Shown in pieces: positions 41,646 through 50,789 of a stretch of DNA of 64,000 nt; the stretch's first letter is position 1; each line of letters opens with the position of its first letter. The stretch spans positions 1 through 64,000 of the forward strand of contig NZ_PDVP01000016.1 of the NCBI RefSeq assembly GCF_002727065.1, written 5' to 3'. This stretch comes from Zhengella mangrovi (GTDB lineage: Bacteria; Pseudomonadota; Alphaproteobacteria; Rhizobiales; Rhizobiaceae). The notes under the pieces are model-generated. The model was not told the DNA's origin and ran no database searches. It was given only the letters and a program-made list of their open reading frames with translations. The position numbers and the translations under genes were made by a program.

Positions 41646-42551
41646 ATGCACCGCATCCCGCGCCGCGTCTTGGCGCATCTTGTGGCCGCCGTCCTGCTCG
41701 TCGCGGGGAGCCAGGCCGCGGCGGCCGGAAAGCTGAAGATCGTCGCCACGTTCAGCGTCCTGGCCGACATGGCGGCGAATGTCGCCGGCGAACATGGCGA
41801 GGTGTCCGCGCTCGTTGCACCCGGCCGGGACGTCCACAACTTCACGCCCGGAGAGGCGGACCTTGCGCTTGCCGGCTCGGCCGACCTGATCCTGTGGAAC
41901 GGCCTCGACCTCGAAACCTGGTTTCCCCGCTTCTACCACCATTTCCACGGCGTGCCGCAGGTCACCGTCTCCCTTGGCGTCGAGGCGGTCCCGCTCGACC
42001 GCGATGCCTATGACGGCAAGGCCAACCCGCATGCATGGATGTCGCCCGCGGATGCCCGCCGCTACATCGACACCATTCGCGACGCGCTCATGCAGCGCGA
42101 CCCGGTCCACGCCGGCAACTATGCGGCCAATGCGCGGACCTACGCGGCGCGACTGGAAGCGCTTGCCGCCCCGCTGCGAAAGACCGTGGCCGGACTGCCG
42201 GAAGGTCGCCTCTGGCTGGCCACGTCAGAGGATTCGCTTGCCTACCTCGCCCGCGATTTCGGTCTGAAGGAACTTTACCTGCGCACGCTCGACACCGAGG
42301 ACGAGGCCATTGCACCGCAACGCGTGGAAGCCGTCGTCGCAACCATCCGCGCCGAACGCATCCCGGTGATCTATTCCGAAAGCCCCGGGTCTCCCGATCC
42401 GGCAAGAGACGTCGCACAGCAGGCCGGCATCCGTTACGGCGGCGCCCTGCCGGTCGACAGCCTCAGCGGTCCGGACGGCCCGGCACCGACCTATCTCGAC
42501 CTGATGCGGGTCACCATGGACACGATCGCGCAAGGCCTGGCGCAACCATAG
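41646..42551 (+). CDS. metal-binding solute-binding protein (ZnuA/MntA-like)
   Basis: A 301-residue periplasmic cluster-A-I metal-binding protein. Signal peptide cleaved near AAA; mature protein starts KLKIVATFSVLADMAANVAG. Metal ligands are His in VHNFTPGEADL, His in ANPHAWMSPADA, Glu in VIYSES and a late Asp. These four are the set used by Mn/Zn/Fe importers. No His-rich loop is present, so manganese or iron is as likely as zinc. ATG 41646 follows the signal logic; open frame before it is not. No permease or ATPase is adjacent. Confidence 0.88.
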   Translation: MHRIPRRVLAHLVAAVLLVAGSQAAAAGKLKIVATFSVLADMAANVAGEHGEVSALVAPGRDVHNFTPGEADLALAGSADLILWNGLDLETWFPRFYHHFHGVPQVTVSLGVEAVPLDRDAYDGKANPHAWMSPADARRYIDTIRDALMQRDPVHAGNYAANARTYAARLEALAAPLRKTVAGLPEGRLWLATSEDSLAYLARDFGLKELYLRTLDTEDEAIAPQRVEAVVATIRAERIPVIYSESPGSPDPARDVAQQAGIRYGGALPVDSLSGPDGPAPTYLDLMRVTMDTIAQGLAQP

Positions 42552-42582
42552 GCATGGCGCCAGGTGGCCCGGCAGGCGTTCG

Positions 42583-43698
42583 TCAGATGCGGATTGTCCG
42601 GGTGATCTCGATGCCGAAACCGCCGAGGCCGACATATTGCCGCTCGGACGACGAGATCAGTGCAATCGAACGGATGCCGAGATCCCGCAGGATCTGTGCG
42701 CCCACGCCGACCTCGCGCCAGCGCTGCTGGCGCACCAGCGCGCTGCCGTGCTGTTCGCCGTCCTTGCCGTCGCCTTCGCCGCCATGCTCGTCCACCGAGG
42801 CATCGTGGCCCAGCGGGTTGCGCAGGATCATGATGACGCCGCGCCCGCCATGGTCGTCGATCGCCTTGACCGCTGCATCCATCCACACCTTGTCGCCGTT
42901 CAGCCGCGCGACCATGTCGTCCATCGGCTGTTCGCGGTAGATGCGGCAAGGGATGTCCTCGCCCGACCGCACGTCACCGAAGGCCAGGATCACGTGGTGC
43001 AGCGGATCGAAATCGGAGGAATAGGCATAGATGCGCGCCGGCCCGCCATGCACCGTCACGTCCTTTTCCTCGACCCGCTGCACGAACCGCTCGGTGCGGA
43101 TGCGGTAGGCGATCAGGTCCTCGATGGAAATGATCCGCAGATCGTGCTCCTTGGCGAACTCCAGGAGTTCCGGCAGGCGCTTGACCGTCCCGTCGTCATT
43201 GACCACCTCCGCCAGCACGCCGGCCGGTTCAAGCCCGGCCAGCGATGCCAGGTCGACACCCGCCTCGGTATGGCCGGAGCGGGTCAGCACGCCGCCCGAA
43301 CGCGCGATCAGCGGGAAGATGTGGCCCGGCCGGATGAAGTCCGACGGGGCCACGTTGCCATTGGCCAGCGCCGTGATCGTGGCGGTGCGCTCGATCGCGG
43401 AAATGCCGGTCGTCATGCCGATCTTGTAATCGACCGACACGGTGAAGGCCGTGCGCAACGGATCGATGTTGTTGGCGACCATCGGGTTGAGATGCAGGGC
43501 GTCGGCACGCGCCGCCGTCATCGGCACGCACAGGATGCCGGACGTGTGACGGATCATGAAGGCGATCTTCTCCGGCGTCGCCTTCGAGGCGGCCATGATC
43601 AGGTCGCCCTCGTTCTCGCGGTCGGTGTCGTCGACCACCACCACCAGTTCGCCCTTGGCAATGGCCTCGATGGCCGCTTCGATCGTGTCCAGTTGCAT
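42583..43698 (-). CDS. ribB: 3,4-dihydroxy-2-butanone-4-phosphate synthase with degenerate RibA domain
   Basis: A 371-residue RibBA-type protein of riboflavin synthesis. The N-terminal RibB half is intact: VVVDDTDRENEGDLIMAA, GHIFPLIA and RSGHTEAGVDLA (ribulose-5-phosphate conversion with Mg). The C-terminal GTP cyclohydrolase II-like half (210-371) lacks the three-Cys zinc motif; the matching region reads GDVRSGEDIPCRIYREQPMDDM with no CxCG. So only RibB activity is expected and a separate RibA must exist. No FMN riboswitch is seen in the 100-base gap upstream. Convergent with the metal-binding-protein gene. Confidence 0.93.
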   Translation of the reverse strand: MQLDTIEAAIEAIAKGELVVVVDDTDRENEGDLIMAASKATPEKIAFMIRHTSGILCVPMTAARADALHLNPMVANNIDPLRTAFTVSVDYKIGMTTGISAIERTATITALANGNVAPSDFIRPGHIFPLIARSGGVLTRSGHTEAGVDLASLAGLEPAGVLAEVVNDDGTVKRLPELLEFAKEHDLRIISIEDLIAYRIRTERFVQRVEEKDVTVHGGPARIYAYSSDFDPLHHVILAFGDVRSGEDIPCRIYREQPMDDMVARLNGDKVWMDAAVKAIDDHGGRGVIMILRNPLGHDASVDEHGGEGDGKDGEQHGSALVRQQRWREVGVGAQILRDLGIRSIALISSSERQYVGLGGFGIEITRTIRI

Positions 43699-43802
43699 TG
43701 TGTCCGGTCCCGTGTCGCGGCCATGGCCGCCCTTGTCTGTTCACGCTTCGCTTAATGAGCGGCACCGGTCCGGTCAAGGAAATCAGGCAGCCAGGACAAG
43801 TT

Positions 43803-45086
43803 TCACGGGGCTGCCGCATGACGGCGGCTCACCGCCGATGGCCTGCCGGGCAGCGAAAGCGCCGTGTCATGGCGTCCCCGGCGCGCCACGATGCGCCCGC
43901 CGGACAGGACCAGCAGGCGGTCCGCCCGCAGCCGGATGGCCTCGACCGGGTTGCCGGCATCCAGCACGACGAGGCTGGCCTTGCAGCCCGGCGCAAGGCC
44001 GTAGCCTTCGAGCCCCATCACGCCCGCGCTGGCCGTCGTCACCATGTCGAAGCAGGCGCGCATCTGCGCCGGGCTCGTCATCTGCGCCACGTGCAGGCCC
44101 ATGAAGGCAACGTCCAGCATGTCTGCCGTGCCAAGCGAATACCACGGGTCCAGCACGCAATCCTGCCCGAAGGCCACCGTGATGCCGTGGGCCAGCATTT
44201 CCGGCACGCGCGTCATGCCCCGCCGCTTGGGATAGGTGTCGTGGCGCCCCTGCAGCGTGATGTTGATCAGCGGGTTGGGAATGGCGGCGACCTGCGCTTC
44301 CGCCATCAGCGGCAGCAGCTTGGAAACGTAGTAGTTGTCCATCGAGTGCATGGATGTCAGGTGCGAGCCGGCCACGCGGCCCTGCAGCCCCAGCCGTTGC
44401 GTCTCGTAGGCCAGTTGCTCGATATGGCGCGATTGCGGATCGTCCGTCTCGTCGCAATGCATGTCGACCATCAGCCCGCGGTCGGCGGCGATCTCGCACA
44501 GTTCCGTTACAGACCGTCTCCCGTCGGCCATGGTGCGCTCGAAATGCGGGATCCCGCCGACGATTTCGACGCCCATGTCGAGTGCCCGGATCGTGCAGTC
44601 CCGCGCTGTCGGCGAACGGTAAAAACCGTCCTGTGGGAAGGCCACGAGTTGCAGGTCGAGATAGGGTTTCACCTGCTCGCGCACCGCCAGCAGCGCCCGC
44701 ACCCCCTTCAGCCCGTCCTCGTCGGAGGTATCGACGTGGCTCCGGATGGCCAGAAGCCCCATCGATACGGCCCAGTCGCAGTAGGCAAGCGCCCGCTCGG
44801 CGATCTCCTCTTCCGTCTGAAGCGGCTTCAGTTCGCCCCACAGGCCGATGCCCTCCAGAAGCGTGCCGGAGGCATTGATGCGCGGCCGGCCGTAGGAAAG
44901 CGTCGCGTCCATGTGGAAATGCGGATCGACGAAAGGCGGTGCAACGAGGTCGCCCGCGACGTCGATGACCTCCCCGGCATCCGCCGCGATCGACGGCTCG
45001 ATGGCCGCGATCCGCCCGTCCTTCACCGCGATATCGGCCGTGCGCCCGTCGGGCAGAACGCCGCCCTTGAGAAGAATGTCGAACAT
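43803..45086 (-). CDS. cytosine-deaminase-like amidohydrolase
   Basis: A 427-residue amidohydrolase of the CodA/cytosine deaminase group. Metal ligands appear in VDPHFHMDATLS, a His in IPHFERT, HCDETDD and FGQDCVLDPW. It should deaminate a pyrimidine-like or related heterocycle. ATG 45086 starts 4 bases after the stop of the permease; a GTG at 45101 would overlap the permease by 11 bases and has no better ribosome-binding site. As the last gene of the BMP/nucleoside importer operon it probably acts on the imported nucleobase or its analogue. Confidence 0.88.
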   Translation of the reverse strand: MFDILLKGGVLPDGRTADIAVKDGRIAAIEPSIAADAGEVIDVAGDLVAPPFVDPHFHMDATLSYGRPRINASGTLLEGIGLWGELKPLQTEEEIAERALAYCDWAVSMGLLAIRSHVDTSDEDGLKGVRALLAVREQVKPYLDLQLVAFPQDGFYRSPTARDCTIRALDMGVEIVGGIPHFERTMADGRRSVTELCEIAADRGLMVDMHCDETDDPQSRHIEQLAYETQRLGLQGRVAGSHLTSMHSMDNYYVSKLLPLMAEAQVAAIPNPLINITLQGRHDTYPKRRGMTRVPEMLAHGITVAFGQDCVLDPWYSLGTADMLDVAFMGLHVAQMTSPAQMRACFDMVTTASAGVMGLEGYGLAPGCKASLVVLDAGNPVEAIRLRADRLLVLSGGRIVARRGRHDTALSLPGRPSAVSRRHAAAP

Positions 45087-45090
45087 CTGG

Positions 45091-46035
45091 TCAGCGCTCA
45101 CCTTTCTGATAGGGAATCATCAGCGCTTTCGGGTAGGTGGCGCGCCGCGCCACCAGGATCAGCGCCAGGATCGACAGGATGTAGGGCATCATCAGGAAGA
45201 CCTGGTAGGGCACCAGTCCGCCCGCCACCTGCTGCAGCCGCAACTGGTAGGCGTCGAAGGCGGCAAACAGGATGGCGCCCAGCAGCGCCTTGCCGGGACG
45301 CCATGAACCGAACACCACCAGCGCAATGGCGATCCAGCCGCGCCCGTTGACCATTTCGAAGAAGAAGGAGTTGAACGCGCTCATCGTCAGGAACGCGCCG
45401 CCGATGGCCATCAGTGCCGAGCCGGCCATCACTGCCCCCATGCGCACCGCGGTGACCGAGATCCCCTGTGCCTCGACGGCCGCCGGGTTTTCGCCCACCG
45501 CGCGCAGCGCCAGGCCGGCCGGCGTCCGGTAGAGCAACCAGCCGACAAGCCCGGCCATGACGAACGCCAGGTAGGTCAGCGGCGTCTGGTTGAACAGCGC
45601 CGGGCCGAGCACGGGAATATCCGACAGGACCGGGATCGCCACCGGCTGGAAGGCTTCGATCTTCGGCGGCGACGAGACCTTGGGCAGGGCCACGCGATAG
45701 GTGAAATAGGTCAGGCTCGACGCCAGCAGCGTGATGCCGATGCCGGTGACATGCTGCGACAGGCCGAGCGGCACGGTGAGGAACCCGTGCAGCAGGCCGA
45801 AGGCCGCGCCGGCCAGCGCCGCGACGAGCACCCCGGTCCACAGGTCCGCCCCCGACCAGACCGCGAACCAGCCCGCGAAGGCGCCGGCGGTCATGATGCC
45901 CTCGATGCCGAGGTTGAGCACGCCCGCGCGCTCGCAGATCAGTTCGCCCAGCGTCGCGAAAATCAGCGGCGAGGCTATGCGGATGGCGGCGGCCCAGAAC
46001 GTGGCGGTGAAGAGGATTTCCAGTGCGTCGAGCAT
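45091..46035 (-). CDS. BMP-type nucleoside/base ABC transporter permease 2
   Basis: A 314-residue permease of the YufQ/NupQ-like group with about nine hydrophobic segments and the signature SPLIFATLGELICERAGVLNLGIEGIMTAGAF at 23-52. It overlaps no gene but starts 4 bases after the stop of permease 1. The pair forms the channel for the BMP-binding-protein system, which normally imports nucleosides or purine/pyrimidine derivatives. Confidence 0.92.
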   Translation of the reverse strand: MLDALEILFTATFWAAAIRIASPLIFATLGELICERAGVLNLGIEGIMTAGAFAGWFAVWSGADLWTGVLVAALAGAAFGLLHGFLTVPLGLSQHVTGIGITLLASSLTYFTYRVALPKVSSPPKIEAFQPVAIPVLSDIPVLGPALFNQTPLTYLAFVMAGLVGWLLYRTPAGLALRAVGENPAAVEAQGISVTAVRMGAVMAGSALMAIGGAFLTMSAFNSFFFEMVNGRGWIAIALVVFGSWRPGKALLGAILFAAFDAYQLRLQQVAGGLVPYQVFLMMPYILSILALILVARRATYPKALMIPYQKGER

Positions 46036-46039
46036 GCCG

Positions 46040-47089
46040 TCACCTCCACCGGATGCGGAATCGCGACAGCATGATCGCCGCCACCATCGTCAGCAGCGCG
46101 GCCGCAACCATGACCTGCGCGATGTAGGACGGCACGCCGGCAGACCGGCTCATCGCGTCCGCCCCCACGAAGATGCCGGCCACGAAAACCGCCGAGAGCA
46201 CCACTCCCAGCGGATTGAGCATGGCCAGCATGGCCACGACGATGCCCGTGTAGCCAAACCCCGGCGACAGGTCGAGCGTCAGGTTGCCCTTCAGGCCGGC
46301 CACCTCCGAAAAGCCCGCGAGCGCCGCCAGCCCCCCCGACAGCAGCGCCGTCTTCATCAGCACCCGGTTGACCGGAATGCCCGCGAAGCGCGCGGCTTCC
46401 GGATTGTGCCCGACCGCCCGCATCTCGTAGCCGAGTGCGGTTTTTTTCATGATCACCCAGGTGACGACGGCACTGGCGATCGCCAGCACGAACCCCCAGT
46501 GAAGCCGCCGGCCCTTGACGAGACGCGGCAGTTCGGCGGCGTCGATGACCTTCTTCGTCTGCGGCCAGCCGAGGCCCGTCGGATCCTTCAGCACGCCTTC
46601 CAGCAGCATCGAGACGAACAGCAGCACGATGAAGTTCAACAGCAGCGTGGTTACCACCTCGTCGACGCCGAAGCGGATTTTCAGCACGGCCGGGCCGAGC
46701 AGCAGCAGCGCGCCGGCCAGCATGGCCGCCACCATGATCAGGGGAATGAGCGCGACGGCCGGCAGCGCCACGGCGCCGGTGCCGAGCACCACGGTCATCA
46801 CCGCGCCGATGTAGAGCTGCGCCTCGGCGCCGATGTTCCAAAGCCGGGCGCGGAAGGCGACAGCCACCGCAAGACCGGTGAAGATCAGCGGCGTTGCCCG
46901 CGTCAGCGTTTCCATGAAGGCGAACTGCGAGCCTGCCGCCCCCTTGATAACCAGCCAGAACACGCTGAACGGGTTGGCGCCGGCGATGAGCACCAGCATG
47001 GACGCGAATACGACGGTGACCGCGATGGCGCCGGCCGGGTAGCCGAGCGTGTGCAGGACGGTCGGGCGTGGCCTCGGCTCAAGCCGCAT
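46040..47089 (-). CDS. BMP-type nucleoside/base ABC transporter permease 1
   Basis: A 349-residue membrane protein of the YufP/NupP-like group, about nine transmembrane segments. It has the family motif TLTRATPLIFTGLAVAVAFRARLWNIGAEAQ and EVVTTLLLNFIVL. ATG 47089 overlaps the end of the ATPase gene by 11 bases. The N terminus MRLEPRPRPTV is cytoplasmic. Confidence 0.92.
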   Translation of the reverse strand: MRLEPRPRPTVLHTLGYPAGAIAVTVVFASMLVLIAGANPFSVFWLVIKGAAGSQFAFMETLTRATPLIFTGLAVAVAFRARLWNIGAEAQLYIGAVMTVVLGTGAVALPAVALIPLIMVAAMLAGALLLLGPAVLKIRFGVDEVVTTLLLNFIVLLFVSMLLEGVLKDPTGLGWPQTKKVIDAAELPRLVKGRRLHWGFVLAIASAVVTWVIMKKTALGYEMRAVGHNPEAARFAGIPVNRVLMKTALLSGGLAALAGFSEVAGLKGNLTLDLSPGFGYTGIVVAMLAMLNPLGVVLSAVFVAGIFVGADAMSRSAGVPSYIAQVMVAAALLTMVAAIMLSRFRIRWR

Positions 47090-48632
47090 GGGCGGTCCCC
47101 TCGAACCCGTGACCCGCCATGAGCTGGCCGATCTCGGCAAGGCTGCGTTCGCCCCTCGCCGATGGAGACGACAGCCGCCCCTTCGACATCACCACCACAC
47201 GGTCAGACAGCGCCAGGACCTCGTCGAGATCTTCCGAGATCAGCAGGATCGCCGCCCCCCGCGCCCTGGCGTCGAGCAGGCGCGCATGGACATAGGACAC
47301 CGCGCCCACGTCGAGCCCGCGGGTCGGCTGGTTGGCCAGGATCACCGACGGCGCCCCGTCGAGCGCCCGGCCGAGGATCAGCTTCTGCATGTTGCCGCCC
47401 GAGAGCAGGCGCACGCGGGCGTCGGGTGACGGGCATTTCACGTCGTAGGCGGCGATGATTGCCTCGGCGAAGGCGCGCGCCGCGCCCCAGTCCAGGAACC
47501 CGTGCCGCGAGAAGCGCGCGCTGCGATAGGTCTCCGAGATCACGTTCTCGGCCACGCTCATGTCGTCGATCATGCCGGTGGCGTGACGGTCTTCCGGGAT
47601 CCGGCCGATGCCATGCGCCAGCGCCTCGCGGGGCGACCAGCGTGTCACCGTTGCGTCCTTGATGACGATCTGCCCGGCCGACGGGCTGGCCGTGCCCGCG
47701 ATCAGCGCCGCCAGCGCCGCCTGCCCGTTGCCGGAGACACCGGCGAGCCCGGTGATCTCCCCGCCCCTGAGGTCGAGGTCGATGCCGTGTAGCGCCGGCC
47801 CGCCGCCCTGGCCGGCCGCATGAACGCCCCGGAGGCTCAGCAGCGCCGGCCCCGGTACGGCCGGTGCAATGTCGGGAGGCGCGATTTCCTGACCCACCAT
47901 CATGGTCGCAAGCTGGTGACGGTCGGTGTCGGCAACGGCCACTTCGCCCGCCATGCGGCCGGCGCGCAGCACGACCACACGGTCGGCCACCGCCATCACC
48001 TCGTGCAGCTTGTGCGAGATGAAGATCACCGACAGCCCCTCGTCCACCAGCTTCTTCAGCGTGGCAAACAGGGCATCGGTTTCCTGCGGCGTAAGCACCG
48101 CGGTCGGCTCGTCGAGAATGAGAATGCGCGCGTCGCGGTACAGCGCCTTGAGGATCTCCACCCGCTGCCGCTCGCCGACCGAAAGCGACTGCACCAGCGC
48201 ATCGGGATCGACGTCGAGGCCGAAATCGCCGGCGAGTTTCAGGATCTTCGCCTTGGCGCCGGACCGGTCGAAGCGCAGCGAAAAAAGCGGCTGGGTCCCG
48301 AGCGCGATATTGTCCAGCACGCTCATCTGCCCGGCGAGCGTGAAGTGCTGGTGCACCATCCCGATACCGGCAGACAGCGCGGCGCGCGGATCGCCGGGCG
48401 GCAGCGCTTCGCCGAAGGCCTCCACGCGCCCCGCGTCCGCCACGTAATGGCCGAAGAGGATGTTCATCAGCGTGGTCTTGCCCGCGCCATTCTCGCCGAG
48501 CAGCGCCACCACCTCGCCGCGCCCGAGGCTCAGCGAGATGCCGTCATTGGCCTTGAGCGCGCCGAACTGCTTGGTGATGCCGGTGAGGCGCAACACCGGA
48601 TTGCCTGCTTCGGTCCTGCCCGACACCCGCAT
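47079..48632 (-). CDS. BMP-type ABC transporter ATPase with two ABC domains
   Basis: A 517-residue protein with tandem ABC domains, as in the NupO/RbsA-type group. Domain 1: Walker A GENGAGKTT, signature LSVGERQR, Walker B LILDEPTAVLTP. Domain 2: degenerate Walker A GVSGNGQAA (no Lys-Thr), signature LSGGNMQK, and Walker B-like VILANQPTRGLD where Glu is replaced. Only the first site is therefore fully competent, as is usual for the group. ATG 48632 has GAAGGGG directly in front; GTG 48626 is an alternative. It follows the binding-protein gene by about 60 bases. Confidence 0.92.
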   Translation of the reverse strand: MRVSGRTEAGNPVLRLTGITKQFGALKANDGISLSLGRGEVVALLGENGAGKTTLMNILFGHYVADAGRVEAFGEALPPGDPRAALSAGIGMVHQHFTLAGQMSVLDNIALGTQPLFSLRFDRSGAKAKILKLAGDFGLDVDPDALVQSLSVGERQRVEILKALYRDARILILDEPTAVLTPQETDALFATLKKLVDEGLSVIFISHKLHEVMAVADRVVVLRAGRMAGEVAVADTDRHQLATMMVGQEIAPPDIAPAVPGPALLSLRGVHAAGQGGGPALHGIDLDLRGGEITGLAGVSGNGQAALAALIAGTASPSAGQIVIKDATVTRWSPREALAHGIGRIPEDRHATGMIDDMSVAENVISETYRSARFSRHGFLDWGAARAFAEAIIAAYDVKCPSPDARVRLLSGGNMQKLILGRALDGAPSVILANQPTRGLDVGAVSYVHARLLDARARGAAILLISEDLDEVLALSDRVVVMSKGRLSSPSARGERSLAEIGQLMAGHGFEGTAHAA

Positions 48633-48694
48633 CCCCTTCACTGCCCTGCAGGCGGGGCGGCGGATCGCTTGTCCGCCGCCCCGCGTTTCGCCGA

Positions 48695-49735
48695 TCACAT
48701 GGTCGACTTGGGTTCGTCGTCGTTGATCTCCACGACGAAGGAGCCGTCCTTGATGGCCGCTTCCTTCTCGGCCACCATGGCCATGGCGGCATCCGGGACC
48801 TTGCCATCGAAATTGCCGAGCGGCGCCAGCGAGCAGCCGCCTTCCTTCATGAAGGAATAGACGCCGTAATCCTCCGCCTTGAACGACCCCGCCTTGATCT
48901 TGGCGATGGCCGCATCGAGCGTCGGCTCGAAATGCCACAGGGCCGAAGCCACCACCGTGTCGGGATAGTCCGACTGGGTATCGATCACGTTGCCGATGGC
49001 AAGAAGCCCCTTCTCCTTGGCGGCATCGGACACGCCGAAGCGCTCGGCGTAGAGCAGGTCGGCCCCGGCATCGATCTGGGCGAAGGCGGTTTCCTTGGCC
49101 TTCGGCGGATCGAACCACGAGCCGATGAAGGCGACCTGGAACTTCACGTCGGGGTTCATCTCCTTGGCGCCGGCCATGAAGGCATGCATCAGGCGGTTGA
49201 CCTCCGGGATCGGGTAACCGCCGACCATCCCGATGTTGTTCGACTTGGTCATCGCCCCGGCGATGATCCCGGTCAGGTAGGAGGCGTCCTGGATGTAGTT
49301 GTCGAAAACCGCGAAGTTCGGGTGCTCGTCCTGCGGCTTGAACGACGATCCGATCAGGAAGGCCTTGTCGGGGTAGTCGTCGGCCACCGAACGCGCCGCG
49401 TCTTCCACCGCGAAGGCTTCGCCGAGAATGAGGTTGTGCCCGGCTTCGCAGTATTCGCGCATCACGCGTTCATAGTCGCTGTTCGATACGCTTTCGGAAA
49501 AGACATACTCGATGTCGCCCCGCGCTACCGCCGCTTCGGCGGCCTTGTGAATGCGGCTGACCCATTGCTGCTCGACTGGCACGGTATAGATGGCGGCGGC
49601 CTTGATCTTGTCCGCGGCCCGTGCCCGCCCGATGATCCCGGGCATGGCGAGCATGGCAGCGCCCGCTCCGCCTGCTGCGAGAAGTTGACGCCGGCTGACC
49701 GGCAAAGCGGCGCTTGTCTTGAACTTGGCTGGCAT
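48695..49735 (-). CDS. BMP-family substrate-binding protein, Tat-exported
   Basis: A 346-residue BMP-family (PnrA/TmpC-like) binding protein with a twin-arginine signal, VSRRQLLAAGGAGAAMLAMPG. Family segments are KIKAAAIYTVPVEQQWVSRIHKAA, YIQDASYLTGIIAGAMTKSNNIGMVGG and FIGSWFDPPKAKETA. BMP proteins bind nucleosides or related heterocycles. ATG 49735 with AGGAG 6 bases upstream. It is the first gene of the operon binding protein-ATPase-permease-permease-amidohydrolase. Confidence 0.93.
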   Translation of the reverse strand: MPAKFKTSAALPVSRRQLLAAGGAGAAMLAMPGIIGRARAADKIKAAAIYTVPVEQQWVSRIHKAAEAAVARGDIEYVFSESVSNSDYERVMREYCEAGHNLILGEAFAVEDAARSVADDYPDKAFLIGSSFKPQDEHPNFAVFDNYIQDASYLTGIIAGAMTKSNNIGMVGGYPIPEVNRLMHAFMAGAKEMNPDVKFQVAFIGSWFDPPKAKETAFAQIDAGADLLYAERFGVSDAAKEKGLLAIGNVIDTQSDYPDTVVASALWHFEPTLDAAIAKIKAGSFKAEDYGVYSFMKEGGCSLAPLGNFDGKVPDAAMAMVAEKEAAIKDGSFVVEINDDEPKSTM

Positions 49736-49780
49736 GGTCTGGCTCCTGTTCCCCAGCTGAAAGAATTGGCACCCCGTCGT

Positions 49781-49797
49781 TTTGACCAAATGGTAAA
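49781..49797. promoter_or_regulatory. pseudo-palindrome TTTGACCAAATGGTAAA
   Basis: ACCA-AA-TGGT is a perfect core with T/A-rich flanks (TTTG and AAA), 46-62 bases upstream of the BMP-protein start. The spacing suits a repressor or activator site of a GntR- or LacI-like regulator, none of which is encoded beside it. Low confidence. Confidence 0.3.
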
Positions 49798-49992
49798 CAC
49801 AAGACGAAATACTTGGCAATCGGATCGCACGCATTTCCCCAGCGCGACAGTTTGCCTGTTCATGTCCGGAACATTGTCGCCCGCTCATGGTTGAAGGCAA
49901 ATAGTCTTGTCATCGCCTCAAATCCGCCGCGACCGTTCCGGAAGCATGGACGGGGCGGGAAAAGGCGAAGTGCAACCTGGAGAGGTCTAGTT

Positions 49993-50256
49993 ATGAAGAA
50001 TGCCCTTGTGATCGTTGGAATGTGCCTGGCGCTGGCGGCCTGTACGACGGCCGAGCGTGACGCGGCGACGGGCGGCGCCATCGGCGCGGCAGCCGGTGCC
50101 ATCGCCTCGGGCGGCCGGGCCGGCGGAACGCTGGCCGGAGCGGCCATCGGCGCGGTTTCCGGCGTCCTGATCGGCAGGGCCACGCGGCGTGGCGACTGCG
50201 TCTATCGCGACCGTCGCGGCCGCCGTTACATCGACGATTGCCCCGCCGGCTACTGA
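49993..50256 (+). CDS. small glycine-zipper lipoprotein
   Basis: An 87-residue protein with a lipobox L-A-A-C (Cys17) after a hydrophobic segment, then a Gly/Ala-rich zipper with GAIGAAAGAIASGG and AGAAIGAVSGVLIG, ending in a basic tail RRGDCVYRDRRGRRYIDDC. It has a GGAGAGG site 6-8 bases before ATG 49993. Glycine-zipper lipoproteins of this kind sit in the outer membrane. Function unknown. It is divergent from the BMP operon. Confidence 0.8.
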   Translation: MKNALVIVGMCLALAACTTAERDAATGGAIGAAAGAIASGGRAGGTLAGAAIGAVSGVLIGRATRRGDCVYRDRRGRRYIDDCPAGY

Positions 50257-50270
50257 TCGCCAATTGGCCG

Positions 50271-50308
50271 GGCGCCGCGGATGGTCGTCTCGATCTCCGC
50301 GGCGCCCC
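50271..50308. terminator. GC-rich hairpin downstream of the lipoprotein gene
   Basis: GGGCGCCGCGGA (50271-50282) pairs perfectly with TCCGCGGCGCCC (50297-50308) over 12 bp with a 14-base loop, 14 bases after the lipoprotein stop. No T-tract follows, so it is a likely but unusual terminator or RNA-stability element. The remaining bases to 50457 show no gene. Confidence 0.5.
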
Positions 50309-50457
50309 GCTGCAACGTCACACGACGCTGACCACACCCGCTGCGGCGCGGCCCGCCTGACCGGTTCCGCTTGTCCTTCGGAAAATCCCGATCCCCTGCA
50401 ACGTTCCAAACCGGAACGGTCCGGCAAGGCGCGTGCGCATGGAGCGGGCCGCTGCCT

Positions 50458-50670
50458 TCAGGCCTTGTCCTCGGCAAGGGTATGGGCAACGATCGCGTTG
50501 GCATGGCCATGCCCCATGCCATGCTGTTCCTTCAACATGGCGACGAGTTCCATGTGGCGCGCGGGAAGCGCCGCGCGAACCAGTGCCTTCCAGTCGGAAA
50601 CCGGGCGTCCATACGTTTTCTCGATGGAAGGGAAATAAGAGGCTGGCCCCTTGATCTTGTCGTTGCTCAT
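50458..50670 (-). CDS. DUF4287-family small protein
   Basis: A 70-residue protein starting MSNDKIKGPASYFPSIEKTY, followed by GRPVSDWKAL; this is the conserved DUF4287 core. The C-terminal part LKEQHGMGHGHANAIVAHTL is also typical. It is cytoplasmic, without signal or membrane segment. Function is not known; relatives are common in proteobacteria and actinobacteria as single small genes. GGAAC-type upstream bases give only a weak ribosome-binding site. Confidence 0.85.
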   Translation of the reverse strand: MSNDKIKGPASYFPSIEKTYGRPVSDWKALVRAALPARHMELVAMLKEQHGMGHGHANAIVAHTLAEDKA

Positions 50671-50789
50671 GCTGGGTTCCTGTTCTCGGTTCGCGAAGGA
50701 TCATGGACCTCCGCACGCCTGTCAACAAAGCTGGGTGCAATGACGGCAAACGTGGGACCGCCCTGCATGGCCGGTCATCCGCAGTAGCG

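Noticed and set aside
43699-43802. FMN riboswitch in front of ribB
   Set aside because: The 104-base gap has none of the conserved RFN blocks and is too short for the element.
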